A model generated the notes under the pieces. It worked only from the letters and a program-made list of their open reading frames with translations, was not told the origin of the DNA and ran no database searches. The translations under genes were made by a program, and so were the position numbers. Below are positions 20,711 to 30,300 of a stretch of DNA of 53,647 nucleotides, one piece after another (positions within the stretch are counted from its first letter, which is position 1; every line of letters begins with the position of its first letter). The DNA is from Psychrobacillus sp. OK032 (lineage in GTDB: Bacteria; Bacillota; Bacilli; Bacillales_A; Planococcaceae): NCBI RefSeq assembly GCF_900111345.1, contig NZ_FOGY01000012.1, positions 1 through 53,647 on the forward strand, given 5' to 3'.

Positions 20711-21142
20711 TTATCCTCTTTTTGCGCCTCTGCCGCCGCGCTTAGATTCAGTTGCACGCTTTAACGTAGATAAACGATCTTCACTGTCCTTTAAGAATCG
20801 TGTCATTTTTTGCTCAAAATTCTCTTTCACTGGACGATCGCGATCATTTGGGCGATTATTGCCACGTGGACGCTGAGAACGTTCTGGTCTCTCTGGTCTT
20901 TCCGCTTGAGGCTTTGCTTTACGGATAGATAATCCGATTTTGCCGTCCGCTTCAACATTCATCACTTTAACTTCGACAATGTCTCCAACCTTTAAATGCT
21001 CATTAATATCTTTCACATAATTATCCGCAACTTCACTAATGTGAACTAGACCTGTTGAGCCTCCTGGTAGCTCGACGAACGCTCCGAAGTTAGTGATTCC
21101 TGTTACTTTACCTTGTACCTTGCTGCCTACTTCAATTGACAT
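20711..21142 (-). CDS. yabR: S1 RNA-binding domain protein YabR
   Basis: The 143-residue protein starts with one S1/OB-fold domain (about 1-75, with GKVTGITNFGAFVELPG and GLVHISEVA) and ends with a basic Arg/Pro-rich tail. It probably binds RNA or the ribosome; its function is not well defined in the family (general stress protein 13-like). The ribosome site AGGAGGAGC lies 9-12 nt before ATG. It follows divIC as in B. subtilis but has its own promoter. Confidence 0.93.
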   Translation of the reverse strand: MSIEVGSKVQGKVTGITNFGAFVELPGGSTGLVHISEVADNYVKDINEHLKVGDIVEVKVMNVEADGKIGLSIRKAKPQAERPERPERSQRPRGNNRPNDRDRPVKENFEQKMTRFLKDSEDRLSTLKRATESKRGGRGAKRG

Positions 21143-21219
21143 AAAAAAAATGCTCCTCCTTAAAATTTAAGCGACTCTTTAACGAATTAGTATGATTTTT
21201 TCATACCGCTCCTACCTTT

Positions 21220-21247
21220 ATTATAACTAACAAAAAAAGAGTGTCAA
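21220..21247 (-). promoter_or_regulatory. Sigma-A promoter of yabR, overlapping the divIC terminator
   Basis: Perfect TTGACA (21242-21247), a 16-bp spacer and perfect TATAAT (21220-21225). The -35 lies in the loop and 3' arm of the divIC terminator hairpin. Confidence 0.8.
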
Positions 21248-21262
21248 TAAGACTACTCTTTT
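21232..21262 (-). terminator. divIC terminator
   Basis: AAAGAGTAGTC (21251-21261) pairs with GACACTCTTT (21236-21245), followed by seven T residues on the minus strand. Confidence 0.82.
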
Positions 21263-21281
21263 ATAACTTGTTTTTTTATAT

Positions 21282-21677
21282 TTATTTCTCTTTAGCATCT
21301 GGAAGCGTGAAGATGATTTCTCCCTCTTCTGAAAGGAAATATTCTTTTCTTAATAATTTTCCAATGTACTCATCATCATTTAATTTAGAAATTTGAAGCT
21401 TTAGCATTTCCTGTTCTTCCTGGACTTTCGCTAATTCTTCCGAGACTTTCTCTTTTTGTAATTGTTTTTGCTCTAATGTCTGATTACTGCTTACTAAGGT
21501 AGATATTAAAAATCCTACAAGCGCCAAAGACATGATTCCAAAAACAGCTAAACGCCTAAATAAACGAACCTTTTTTGCTTTTTTACGATTTTCTTGACGT
21601 TCGATAGAGCGAACATAATCTGTATTAATTGCTGCAACTTGTTTCCCAGCGGATACATTTCTTTGCTTTTCTCCCAT
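21282..21677 (-). CDS. divIC: Cell division protein DivIC (FtsB-like)
   Basis: DivIC is a bitopic divisome protein that works with FtsL and DivIB at the septum. The 131-residue product has a basic cytoplasmic N-terminus, one membrane segment (about 43-63) and an external coiled coil (about 65-100). The ATG at 21677 follows GGGAGAGAG. It starts 24 nt after yabQ, in the yabP-yabQ-divIC order known from B. subtilis. Confidence 0.94.
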   Translation of the reverse strand: MGEKQRNVSAGKQVAAINTDYVRSIERQENRKKAKKVRLFRRLAVFGIMSLALVGFLISTLVSSNQTLEQKQLQKEKVSEELAKVQEEQEMLKLQISKLNDDEYIGKLLRKEYFLSEEGEIIFTLPDAKEK

Positions 21678-21701
21678 TTCGCTCTCTCCCGTCAAAGTAT
21701 C

Positions 21702-22199
21702 TCAATTTTTCGTGTACTTTTTATTATAACGGAAGTTGGGTTTTTTCTTAAGGGCCAAATGCCATATTTTTTTATATACAAAGTGAAACGGTCGTACTAT
21801 AGTTATGATGATAAATCTTATTAATCGGAAAATTTTACTAATTATTGTTATAATTATGCGGATGACAAACCAAATGGGTTGGATTACAATACGCAAAAAA
21901 ACCCTTCCAGCAAATCGAAAAATTGGCTGAAACAATTGCTCATACAAGAGAATGCCTACTATTTGTGCTAATGGATCATAAATTCTCCATATACCATCTC
22001 GCACACGAAAAAGAATATAAAAAGTCCCTAATCCAAGCACAATCCATATTATTATTTCTAGAGCAGTGCTGTATTTGAAAACAAAGGTACGCTTTGGAAA
22101 ACTATTCATCACAAAGCGTGTCCCTTCAATTATCGCACCTATAAATACCCCACTCAATATCATTAATAATAAACTAAAAAATTGTAAAGAGAGTGTCAT
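21702..22199 (-). CDS. yabQ: Spore cortex biosynthesis protein YabQ
   Basis: YabQ is a mother-cell membrane protein needed for cortex formation. The 165-residue product is strongly hydrophobic, with about four membrane segments in residues 1-130 and a basic tail. The ATG overlaps the yabP stop as ATGA (22196-22199). It is probably transcribed by sigma-E from the promoter before yabP. Confidence 0.92.
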   Translation of the reverse strand: MTLSLQFFSLLLMILSGVFIGAIIEGTRFVMNSFPKRTFVFKYSTALEIIIWIVLGLGTFYILFRVRDGIWRIYDPLAQIVGILLYEQLFQPIFRFAGRVFLRIVIQPIWFVIRIIITIISKIFRLIRFIIITIVRPFHFVYKKIWHLALKKKPNFRYNKKYTKN

Positions 22200-22498
22200 C
22201 CGAATAGTTTATGAAGTAACCCTCTAGCACCGTCTAAATTCTGCTCCTCGTCATACTGTATGGCCTTCACAATTCCATCTAGAGTTAGCAGGCCTTTGTC
22301 TACATCTAAATGGACGATTTTCAGTTCTTCTCCCTTAATGAGAAGCAATCCTTGTGATGTTCTTACATAGAACTCTTGTTGGTCAAATCGTTCAATTGCT
22401 TTTACAGAAGTTAAGTCCATTCTTTTTCGATTTCTCAGCGATATTAAATGGTCCCCCGATGGAATAGTAATTGTTTGATTTTCTGCTTGATATTGCAT
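22196..22498 (-). CDS. yabP: Sporulation protein YabP
   Basis: The 100-residue protein belongs to the YabP/YqfC family of sporulation proteins; in B. subtilis it is made under sigma-E and lies in one operon with yabQ. Its central stretch LTSVKAIERFDQQEFYVRTS is typical. The ATG has GAGAGGAGAG upstream. Its biochemical role is unknown. Confidence 0.93.
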   Translation of the reverse strand: MQYQAENQTITIPSGDHLISLRNRKRMDLTSVKAIERFDQQEFYVRTSQGLLLIKGEELKIVHLDVDKGLLTLDGIVKAIQYDEEQNLDGARGLLHKLFG

Positions 22499-22527
22499 TT
22501 GCTCTCTCCTCTCCTTGTCCTAATGTC

Positions 22528-22556
22528 ATTGTATGCACGTAAAAAAAAAGCATGAC
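22528..22556 (-). promoter_or_regulatory. Sigma-E promoter of yabP-yabQ
   Basis: The -10 CATACAAT (22528-22535) matches the sigma-E consensus. The -35-like GTCATGCT (22549-22556) is 13 bp upstream and coincides with the 3' arm of the rqcP terminator hairpin. Confidence 0.65.
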
Positions 22557-22572
22557 AAATGCGTCACGCTTT
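22541..22572 (-). terminator. rqcP terminator
   Basis: AAAGCGTGAC (22563-22572) pairs with GTCATGCTTT (22547-22556), loop GCATTT, followed by a T run on the minus strand. Confidence 0.85.
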
Positions 22573-22594
22573 TTTTTCTAATCTTATATTTAGA

Positions 22595-22885
22595 TTACTC
22601 TTCATCATCAATAAATGCTGGGTCTACTTTTTCTAGTCTTTCCTCTTTTATAATTGTAAACATTGATGCGGCTTCTTCTTTTTTCGCTGAATCTTTGATT
22701 GCATCAACAGAAGCGGTTACTACTTTTTGACCGAATCGAATTGATAACTCATCTCCTGCTTTGACATCGGAGCTTGCTTTTGCTACTTTTCCGTTAATCG
22801 TTATTCTTCCTTGATCCGCGACCTCTTTTGCGAGTGTTCTCCGTTTAATCAATCTAGAAACTTTTAAAAACTTATCTAATCTCAT
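22595..22885 (-). CDS. rqcP: Ribosome-associated quality-control protein RqcP (YabO), S4 domain
   Basis: RqcP binds stalled 50S-peptidyl-tRNA complexes and helps RqcH add alanine tails. The 96-residue protein opens with a short S4 RNA-binding domain ([21 protein letters not shown]) and ends in an acidic tail. Its ATG is 7 nt after the yabN stop with GAGGTAG upstream. The hslR family shares the domain, but synteny fits yabO. Confidence 0.93.
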   Translation of the reverse strand: MRLDKFLKVSRLIKRRTLAKEVADQGRITINGKVAKASSDVKAGDELSIRFGQKVVTASVDAIKDSAKKEEAASMFTIIKEERLEKVDPAFIDDEE

Positions 22886-22892
22886 GTCAACA

Positions 22893-24350
22893 CTACCTCT
22901 CTAGTTTCTTTGCTTCTTTCCAAAACCCATCGAGCTCTTCTAAGTCATAGTCTGAAAAGTTTCCTTTTCCATTTTGAACACTTAACTCGATAAATTGAAA
23001 TCTTCTTTTAAATTTTTCATTTGCTTGTATCATTGCTTGCTCTGGAGACAGTCCATAAAATCTTGCTAGATTAACAATTGTAAATAACAAATCTCCTAGC
23101 TCATCCACTTGCGTTTCCTTTGTCCCCGATTGTAATTCTTTTTTCCATTCTCCTAGCTCTTCATGGAACTTTTCCCAAGCACCAGATACATCTGGCCAGT
23201 CAAAACCAACCTTCGCCACTTTCTTTTGATAATTGAAAGATGTTAGAAGCGTGGAGTCCGAACGCAACTCACCGTCTAATAATGATCCTGCGTACTCATC
23301 TTTTTCTTCTGCCTTTATTTGCTGCCAATTGCGCATTACGTCTTCCGTGCTATTTGCGGTGACATCCCCAAATACATGTGGATGCCTACGAATCATCTTA
23401 TCCGAAATGGAGTTAAGTACATCTTCCATACTGAAGTATCCACTATCCTCTCCAATTTGTGCGTGTAAAAACACTTGTAAAAGGACATCCCCAAGTTCTT
23501 CGATAATATGATCATCATCTTCCTCGTCTATCGCCTGTAATAGCTCATAAACTTCTTCTACTGCATATTTTTTCAACGTTATATGTGTTTGTTCCTTATC
23601 CCATGGGCACCCATTAGGACCCCTTAGATCTGCAACGATTTGGCGCAGTGTTTGCCATTCCTTCAACCGTTTTTCCTGCACTCGTATAGGCGGAACATAC
23701 AACGTCGTTAAATTATCAAGCTCCATAACATGATCTAACTCATATAAAGGTACTTTCGTTAGTTTTTCTTGGTTCGAACCCGCTGCCGTTACAATAGTTA
23801 CCTCATAATCATCTGGATACTTTTCCATAAGCGTTAGCTTTACTTCAGACGCACTAAATGCGTCATACACCTGTCCAATCAATACATGTGATCCCATTTG
23901 AACATCATCTCGTTTAAAACTAGTTCCATCTAATAGTTGAAACCCTTCAATTGGATCAATACGTAAAGCTGCAAAAATAGGATCCAAAAAGCTTTGTCCA
24001 CCTTCGATTCTAATTTTTGCATTTCCTTTTCGCTCCGCTTCGATTAATAACTGAACTGTTTGTTCTGCTACTAGCGGGTGTCCGGGCACTGCGTATGTAA
24101 CGGACGTATCGTCTGCTAACTTTAGTAGTGTTTGTACTATTTCTTCATAGACGGTTTCAAATTGATCATTTTCTTCATATACCTTATCAAAACTTGTCCA
24201 TATTAGACCTTCTGCTTTTAGCTCCTGCAATACTGGGTGTTGCTCTGTACGCACATATAAATGCTCTGTTGCTTTTAATTTTTTATATATACCCAAAGGC
24301 AGCTGATCCAAATCACTTGCTCCAAGTCCGATAATCGTTATTTCATTCAT
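22893..24350 (-). CDS. yabN: SAM-dependent methylase-like / MazG nucleotide pyrophosphohydrolase fusion
   Basis: The 485-residue protein joins an N-terminal tetrapyrrole-methylase-like domain (about 1-220, starting [18 protein letters not shown]) to a duplicated MazG domain (about 228-485) with [11 protein letters not shown], the EExxE metal site EEVYE and a second EELGEW/DELGD repeat. The MazG part hydrolyses NTPs and house-cleans altered nucleotides in related proteins; the methylase part has no known substrate. It lies 12 nt after yabM. Confidence 0.93.
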   Translation of the reverse strand: MNEITIIGLGASDLDQLPLGIYKKLKATEHLYVRTEQHPVLQELKAEGLIWTSFDKVYEENDQFETVYEEIVQTLLKLADDTSVTYAVPGHPLVAEQTVQLLIEAERKGNAKIRIEGGQSFLDPIFAALRIDPIEGFQLLDGTSFKRDDVQMGSHVLIGQVYDAFSASEVKLTLMEKYPDDYEVTIVTAAGSNQEKLTKVPLYELDHVMELDNLTTLYVPPIRVQEKRLKEWQTLRQIVADLRGPNGCPWDKEQTHITLKKYAVEEVYELLQAIDEEDDDHIIEELGDVLLQVFLHAQIGEDSGYFSMEDVLNSISDKMIRRHPHVFGDVTANSTEDVMRNWQQIKAEEKDEYAGSLLDGELRSDSTLLTSFNYQKKVAKVGFDWPDVSGAWEKFHEELGEWKKELQSGTKETQVDELGDLLFTIVNLARFYGLSPEQAMIQANEKFKRRFQFIELSVQNGKGNFSDYDLEELDGFWKEAKKLER

Positions 24351-24362
24351 CTGCTCACACCC

Positions 24363-25973
24363 TTACTGTTCTTTATTTAACCACAACTGGAAAGTGGCCA
24401 TTCGTCTACCAAATGGCAACAAAAACCACTCTTTCTCCGCTATAACACGTCTTTTTGCTAAAATAATTAAAAAAATGGTTGCTCCAATTGTAACGGCACT
24501 TAAAGATATCACTAGTGCCTCTATGCGACTAGGTAACCAATCAAAAAAGTACGCATCCGCTACTAAACTATAAACTGCAACACTTACGACCATCATTATA
24601 GACGCAATAGCAATTCCTTTGTAAAATGCGAAAGAAGCAAAACGTATCTTCCAACTTCTTTTAAAATAATAAAACATGCATACAAAAACAATTATTAAAC
24701 TAATATTTCCCGCTATAGCAGCCCCTAACACGCCATATACTGGTACAAGCATACCATTTACGAGCCATTTACTACACACACCGAGCAATAAAAACAGTGT
24801 AGGAAGCTTTACTCTTCCACTTCCTTGTAGCATCGCCATCAACGTGAGAATCAGAGACATCCATACAATTTGAAAAGAAAATACCATTAAAGTGATCGAT
24901 TCATCTCTCGTTTGAAAAAGCATTTCATTCACAAATGGAAGTACTACGATTAGACCTAATGCTGCAGCAATACTAAATGTAAAAGCTACTCGAAACGTAA
25001 GCTGCATAAAAGGTATTGCTGTTCTACCTTTTTCTTTATTCATTCGATGTGCGACAAGTGGAACGATTGCCAATGATAATGTAGAAGCAATAACAATACC
25101 TAGTTGTACAAGCGGTTGACCGCGATCATAGACTCCTTTTGTCTCCATAGCCTCTTGCTTCTCCAAACCACTTTCTAGAAGCATTTGAAAAATGGTAAAT
25201 GAATCTACTAGCTGTAACAGTAAAAATAATAACGCACTTATACTGGCACTAATACTAATTATCGTCAAATCTTTTACAATCGGCCATATTTGTACATCTC
25301 TCTGTTTGTTATTCGTCTTCTTTCGACCAATTATTTTCCTAGAAATAGTTATTAAAAATATTACACCTGCAAGTTCACCCGCTACCGCACCGTACATTGC
25401 CATACTGCCAGCTTTATATAAATCGAAGCTCTTCGATACGACAATCCATGTACCAAGTAATATAACGGAAACTCGGGTTGCCTGCTCCACTATTTGCGCA
25501 TACGCTACCGGTTGCATATGCCCGTTAGATTGAAATTCTCCTTTTAATACTGCAAGCATTGGCATTAATAAAATGACGTATGAGCCAGCTTTTAACAAGG
25601 ATGCTAAATTTCCATCCCCCATCGCCTCCGCGAAAAAATTCGCTCCAACATACAGAACTATAAAAGATATTATGGAAAGTATCGCAATGTAGATAAAAGC
25701 AATTCGCCGAACTTGTGGTATTACATATTCTTTTCCGCTTGCTTTATAGTCTGATAATATTTTCGATAATGCTACCGCAAAACCATAGGAAGTCCAGGTT
25801 GTAATAATTCCTATAAACGGATAAACCTGTTGATAAATATAAAAACCTTCATCGCCAACTAGGTTTTGAAAAGGCACTCGGTACACTGCACTTAGCAGCT
25901 TTACAATAATCGCTGCAACAGTTAGCATTGCAGCCCCTTTCATATAAGTCTTCATATTCCAATCATTACTCAT
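24363..25973 (-). CDS. yabM: SpoVB/MurJ-like polysaccharide flippase family protein (YabM)
   Basis: This 536-residue membrane protein has about 14 membrane segments of the MOP/MATE superfamily and conserved stretches such as VYRVPFQNLVGDEGFYIYQQ near the N-terminus. It probably flips a lipid-linked glycan precursor. The ATG at 25973 has GAAGAAGG upstream; the frame continues 24 codons further into an unlikely leader. Gene order (spoVT-yabM-yabN) supports YabM rather than SpoVB, which is encoded elsewhere in B. subtilis. Confidence 0.9.
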   Translation of the reverse strand: MSNDWNMKTYMKGAAMLTVAAIIVKLLSAVYRVPFQNLVGDEGFYIYQQVYPFIGIITTWTSYGFAVALSKILSDYKASGKEYVIPQVRRIAFIYIAILSIISFIVLYVGANFFAEAMGDGNLASLLKAGSYVILLMPMLAVLKGEFQSNGHMQPVAYAQIVEQATRVSVILLGTWIVVSKSFDLYKAGSMAMYGAVAGELAGVIFLITISRKIIGRKKTNNKQRDVQIWPIVKDLTIISISASISALLFLLLQLVDSFTIFQMLLESGLEKQEAMETKGVYDRGQPLVQLGIVIASTLSLAIVPLVAHRMNKEKGRTAIPFMQLTFRVAFTFSIAAALGLIVVLPFVNEMLFQTRDESITLMVFSFQIVWMSLILTLMAMLQGSGRVKLPTLFLLLGVCSKWLVNGMLVPVYGVLGAAIAGNISLIIVFVCMFYYFKRSWKIRFASFAFYKGIAIASIMMVVSVAVYSLVADAYFFDWLPSRIEALVISLSAVTIGATIFLIILAKRRVIAEKEWFLLPFGRRMATFQLWLNKEQ

Positions 25974-26102
25974 AGTTAAATCCTTCTTCCATCCAGCAGT
26001 GCATTTATTATAACAAGAATAACTGAAGGCGTTGGACCTGAACAATAAAAAACATAAATGGCCTTTATGTGTATCTTGTTTTTCAGCCTAGGGAGCGGTG
26101 TG

Positions 26103-26697
26103 CAGTATAGAAATAATGCAGCTTAAGGTAGTTACCACTTGGATTTCCGCTGGAGTCGCCGCATGCAGCGAAAATCAACAGAACTTATTAGCAAAATCAA
26201 TATCTAAAATAGAACTTTGGCTTTATCAATCCCTCCTAGCGGTGACTTAGTTAGAATTACCATATGCGCAACATTACCTTGAACTCGCAACATGATGGTC
26301 CAATTGCGCAATGATAGGAGAAAGTTTGTCGTGTTCACCAGTCAGTTTGTCGTTTTCAAGATGGATTTTGTCGTATTCGAAGGTTTGTTTGTCGCGTTCA
26401 CAGTGTATTTGGTCTCGCTCAACCATTTACTGGATTTCGGCAGTGATACTAATTAGTAATCAAGTCCTGTTGATTGCAGCGGAAGGCGGCAACTCCAGCG
26501 GAGGCCAACAGGATGTTGGTCACGAAGGCGTTGCCACACGATGTGGCGCACTTAGCATTCGTTCCTCTGGTGAGACAGATGAGCTATCAAAACGTACGCG
26601 CTGCGGTGATGGCTCATCGCTCACCCCGCGGAAAGCGTCCGCTTGAAGCGGAAATCCTAGCCGACACTACGATTGAGCGAAAGTATTCCATGCCATA
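26103..26697. repeat. MITE-like intergenic element 2 with a 21-bp periodic array
   Basis: About 595 bp without a convincing gene. The left edge resembles the ends of elements 1 and 3 (CAGTATAGAAATAATGCAGC); the right edge is diverged. It contains a GC-rich module at 26466-26680 (with TTGCCACACGATGTGGCGCA, and CTCACCCCGCGGAAAGCGTC), a middle stretch (about 26173-26290) clearly related to 35996-36110, and a 21-bp periodic array at 26325-26430. With the spoVT terminator it accounts for most of the 785-bp gap between yabM and spoVT; the rest (25974-26102) shows nothing definite. Confidence 0.65.
26325..26430. repeat. 21-bp periodic repeat array (five units)
   Basis: The block TTTGTCGnnTTC starts at 26325, 26346, 26367 and 26388, and a diverged fifth copy (TTTGGTCTCGCTC) begins near 26408. 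Spacing is 21 bp each time. Preceding GCGCAA-type blocks at about 26265, 26285 and 26305 have a similar 19-21 bp spacing. Confidence 0.7.
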
Positions 26698-26720
26698 GAC
26701 TTTATAATTTTCTAAAGCAC

Positions 26721-26760
26721 AAAAAAATCTTCCTCTTTTGTGAAAGAGGAAGACTTTTTT
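26721..26760 (-). terminator. spoVT terminator
   Basis: AGTCTTCCTCTTT and AAAGAGGAAGATT form a long stem flanked by A and T runs, overlapping the spoVT stop codon. Confidence 0.9.
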
Positions 26761-27295
26761 AGCTTTCCATTTGTTTTGCCAGGAAATTTGCAGCAGTTTC
26801 GACTGCTTTTAGTTCTGCTTCCCCGATAAAATGCACTTTTGATATTAAAAATACTGCACCAATTGGATCTCCAGATGCAATTATAGGTGCGATACAATAG
26901 GACTTAACTGTTTCAAAAATTCCAGGTACCCACTCTACAGAGTTTTCATGTTTTTCCATTACAATGGATCTCTTGCCGACTATTTCCTCTACGTCTGGAC
27001 TTAGCCTACGATTTAAATAATCTTTTTTCGATAATCCAGCCGCTGCAATCATTTCATCACGGTCACTTATTAGAACCGGAGTTCCTAAAGTCTCATACAA
27101 AGTTTCCGCGTACTCTTTTGCAAAACTTCCAAGCTCGCTTATAGGTGAATACTTCTTTAAAATTACTTCTCCATCTCTATCCGTAAAAATCTCTAACGGA
27201 TCTCCTTCTCGGATGCGAAGTGTTCGACGTATTTCTTTCGGTATAACCACTCGACCTAAATCATCAATACGACGTACGATGCCAGTTGCTTTCAT
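26759..27295 (-). CDS. spoVT: Stage V sporulation protein T (AbrB-like regulator)
   Basis: SpoVT modulates sigma-G genes in the forespore. The 178-residue product has an N-terminal AbrB-type swapped-hairpin DNA-binding domain (1-50, MKATGIVRRIDDLGRVVIPK) and a C-terminal GAF domain (about 56-178). The ATG at 27295 has GAGG 9 nt upstream; a 21-codon in-frame extension lies upstream of the likely transcript start and is rejected. AbrB, encoded at 45714, shares the N-terminal domain. Confidence 0.97.
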   Translation of the reverse strand: MKATGIVRRIDDLGRVVIPKEIRRTLRIREGDPLEIFTDRDGEVILKKYSPISELGSFAKEYAETLYETLGTPVLISDRDEMIAAAGLSKKDYLNRRLSPDVEEIVGKRSIVMEKHENSVEWVPGIFETVKSYCIAPIIASGDPIGAVFLISKVHFIGEAELKAVETAANFLAKQMES

Positions 27296-27345
27296 GTAAT
27301 TTGCCTCACTTTCGACAGATTGGAAACTAAAGTTCATTTCTGCCA

Positions 27346-27375
27346 TAGTATGCATCACATTACCAAAAAATATGC
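27346..27375 (-). promoter_or_regulatory. Sigma-G promoter of spoVT
   Basis: GCATA (27371-27375), an 18-bp spacer and CATACTA (27346-27352) match the sigma-G consensus exactly in form and spacing, 50 bp before the spoVT ATG. Confidence 0.8.
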
Positions 27376-27390
27376 AAAGTGGAATTTAGC

Positions 27391-30300
27391 TTACGCTATT
27401 TCTTTTTTTGCTTCTGGAAGAATTAACATCATTTCTTCTAATACATCAAACGAGTCAAACTTTCCTGTTTTCCGTTCATCTATTGTAATGACCAGATTAT
27501 TATTATCCATTGTAAACCCTACTGCACGCCCGTATTTCATCGATTTCTCTACAAGGAAGGCACCATTTATATTTTGTGTGCCTTGTACACTAAAGCGAAT
27601 AGAAACAATTTTATTTACTTCTTTGATAGATTCTACTCCTGCCGATTTACCAAAAACCTTCATCCGTGCAATACGTAATAATTTCTCAGCTTCAAGCGGC
27701 AAATCACCAAAACGGTCTTGTAGTTCGTCCACAAGATCCAAATACTCCTCATCCTTTTCCATTGCTTTCACACGTTTATACATTTGAATTTTTTGGTACC
27801 CATCTGGAATGTACTCATCTGAAATATAAGCATCCGTAGATAACACGATCTCTAGATCTGGAATGTCTTCTTTTTTAATCCCTGTTCTTTTTTCTTCTAT
27901 TGCATCTTCTAGCATTTGTGTATACAGATCGAAACCAACTGAATCAATAAACCCATGTTGCTGGGATCCAAGTAAGTTACCTGCTCCACGAATAGAAAGA
28001 TCTCGCATCGCAATTTTAAATCCGGAACCGAGCTCTGTAAACTCTTTAATTGCCTGTAATCTTTTTTCCGCTACATCAGTTAACACTTTATCTCTTTGAT
28101 GCATTAAATAGGCATATGCCACCCGGTTAGAACGTCCTACCCTTCCACGTAATTGATAAAGCTGAGACAATCCCATTTTATCCGCGTCATGAATAATAAG
28201 CGTATTAACATTTGGTATATCAATACCTGTCTCAATAATGGTCGTCGTTACTAGGACATCATATTCACCTTCTAAAAAGCTAATAATAACCGACTCAAGC
28301 TCTGTTTCAGACATTTGCCCATGTGCAAACCCAACTCTTGCACTTGGCACAAGCATTTGGATTTCATCTACTTTTCGAGTGATATCTTCCACCCGGTTAT
28401 ACAGATAAAACGCCTGTCCTCCCCTTGCAAGTTCTCTTTCAATTGCTTCCCGGACGAGTGCTCCATTAAATTCCATAACGTATGTTTGAACAGGAAAACG
28501 GTTTTTAGGTGGTGTTTCAATAACAGATAAATCACGCACACCAATCATCGACATATGCAATGTACGCGGAATTGGTGTAGCGGTTAGCGTCATAACATCT
28601 ACATTTGTTTTTAATTGTTTAATCTTTTCTTTATGCTTTACACCAAACCGTTGTTCTTCATCGACAACCAGAAGTCCTAAATCATGGTAGACAACGTCTT
28701 TTGATAAAATTCGATGCGTTCCAACTACTACATCTACCATTCCTTTTTTCAGTCCATTAATCGTTTCTGTTTGTTGTTTTTTAGATCGGAAACGACTAAG
28801 TAAACCGACTTCAATCGGAAAGTCTTGAAAACGTTCTAGCATCGTTTCGTAATGCTGTTGAGCAAGAATCGTTGTAGGACAGAGAAACGCAACTTGTTTT
28901 CCTTCCATCACTGCTTTAAAAGCCGCACGAATAGCTACTTCGGTTTTTCCGTATCCTACGTCCCCACATACTAAACGATCCATCGGACGAGCTCTTTCCA
29001 TATCCTGTTTCACTTCACGAATCGTACGAAGCTGATCTTCTGTTTCTTCATAAGGGAAAGCTGCTTCAAATGAGCTTTGCATTTCACCGTCTGGCTCAAA
29101 AGCATATCCTACTTCCGCTTCTCGTTTCGCATATAGTTTTATCAATTCATCTGCAATATCTTGAACGGCCGCAGATACTTTTGTTTTTGTTTTCTTCCAG
29201 TCTGCTCCACCTAGTTTATGGAGCTTCGGATCCTTTTCTCCAGAAGCGACATACTTTTGAATAAGATCTATTTGATCGACAGGTACAAAAAGTTTGTCCT
29301 CACCGCGATATCGAATATGCAAATAGTCTTTATGAATCCCATTAACTAATAGCGTTTCTATTCCGATATACTTCCCTATCCCGTGGTGTATATGTACGAC
29401 ATTGTCTCCAGGCTTTATTTCGGAATAGCTTTTGATTCTTTCTGCATTTGAAACTTTTTGTGTTCTCGTTTTTTTCTTATGCCTTTGTTTAAACAATTCA
29501 GCATCGGTAATAACAGCTATTCGTTGAAGTGGTAACTCAAAACCTGCATCTAAATCCCCTTCTACGATAAATATACCGGGTTTTTGTAAATCTTTCGTAG
29601 AGGCACCTATCTTAGAAACTATTTCATAATCTTCTAGAACAGTATGAATTCTTTGAGCTCGTTCTTTTCCGTCCGCTAGAATAACGACACGAAACTTCCC
29701 TTGTATAAACCGCTCCACTTCATTTTTCAATAAGTGCATTTGTCCATGAAAGTTTTGCATCGGTTTACATGAAATGCTTACATTTTTTTTAATCGTTATG
29801 CCTGAAAATGTACGGGAAAACAAAGAAGAATAGACTTTTTCATTGGGAAGCATTTGAATAATTTCTTTTAAATGAAACGCAGGCTTTACATCATGAACGG
29901 TTTTTCCTTCTTCTAGTAGCGATAAAAACCAGTCATTCTCTTCTCTTTCTAACGTCTCAGCCACTTCTTGAATTCTTCCTAGCTCGTCAAATAAAACCAA
30001 TCCGTTTTGATCGAAATAGTTACCTAAGAAGCTATTATCATCATCTAATAATGAAACGTATTTCATAAATTCTTTCGGTTGCTCACCTTGTTTCAAAAGT
30101 TCGATATCGTGTTGAATATGTTGATAAAATTGATCCTTCATTTCCTGTAATTTTACTTTTTTCAAGCTTTCCGCTAAAGATTGCTCTAATTTTTGTGCAA
30201 GTAACTTCTTTTTACTTTCTGTTAAGACATACTCGGTAGCTGGTAGTATTCGAATATCCTTTAATTTTTCTAAAGAACGCTGATCTTCTGCAGAGAAAGT

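Noticed and set aside
26265..26430. CRISPR array
   Set aside because: The 21-bp unit has only a short conserved block and no separate repeat and spacer of usual length; no cas genes are in the window.
26311..26646. 111-codon frame over element 2
   Set aside because: Its repeated SLS-rich heptads simply reflect the 21-bp DNA periodicity; no ribosome site, and the frame runs into the GC-rich repeat module.
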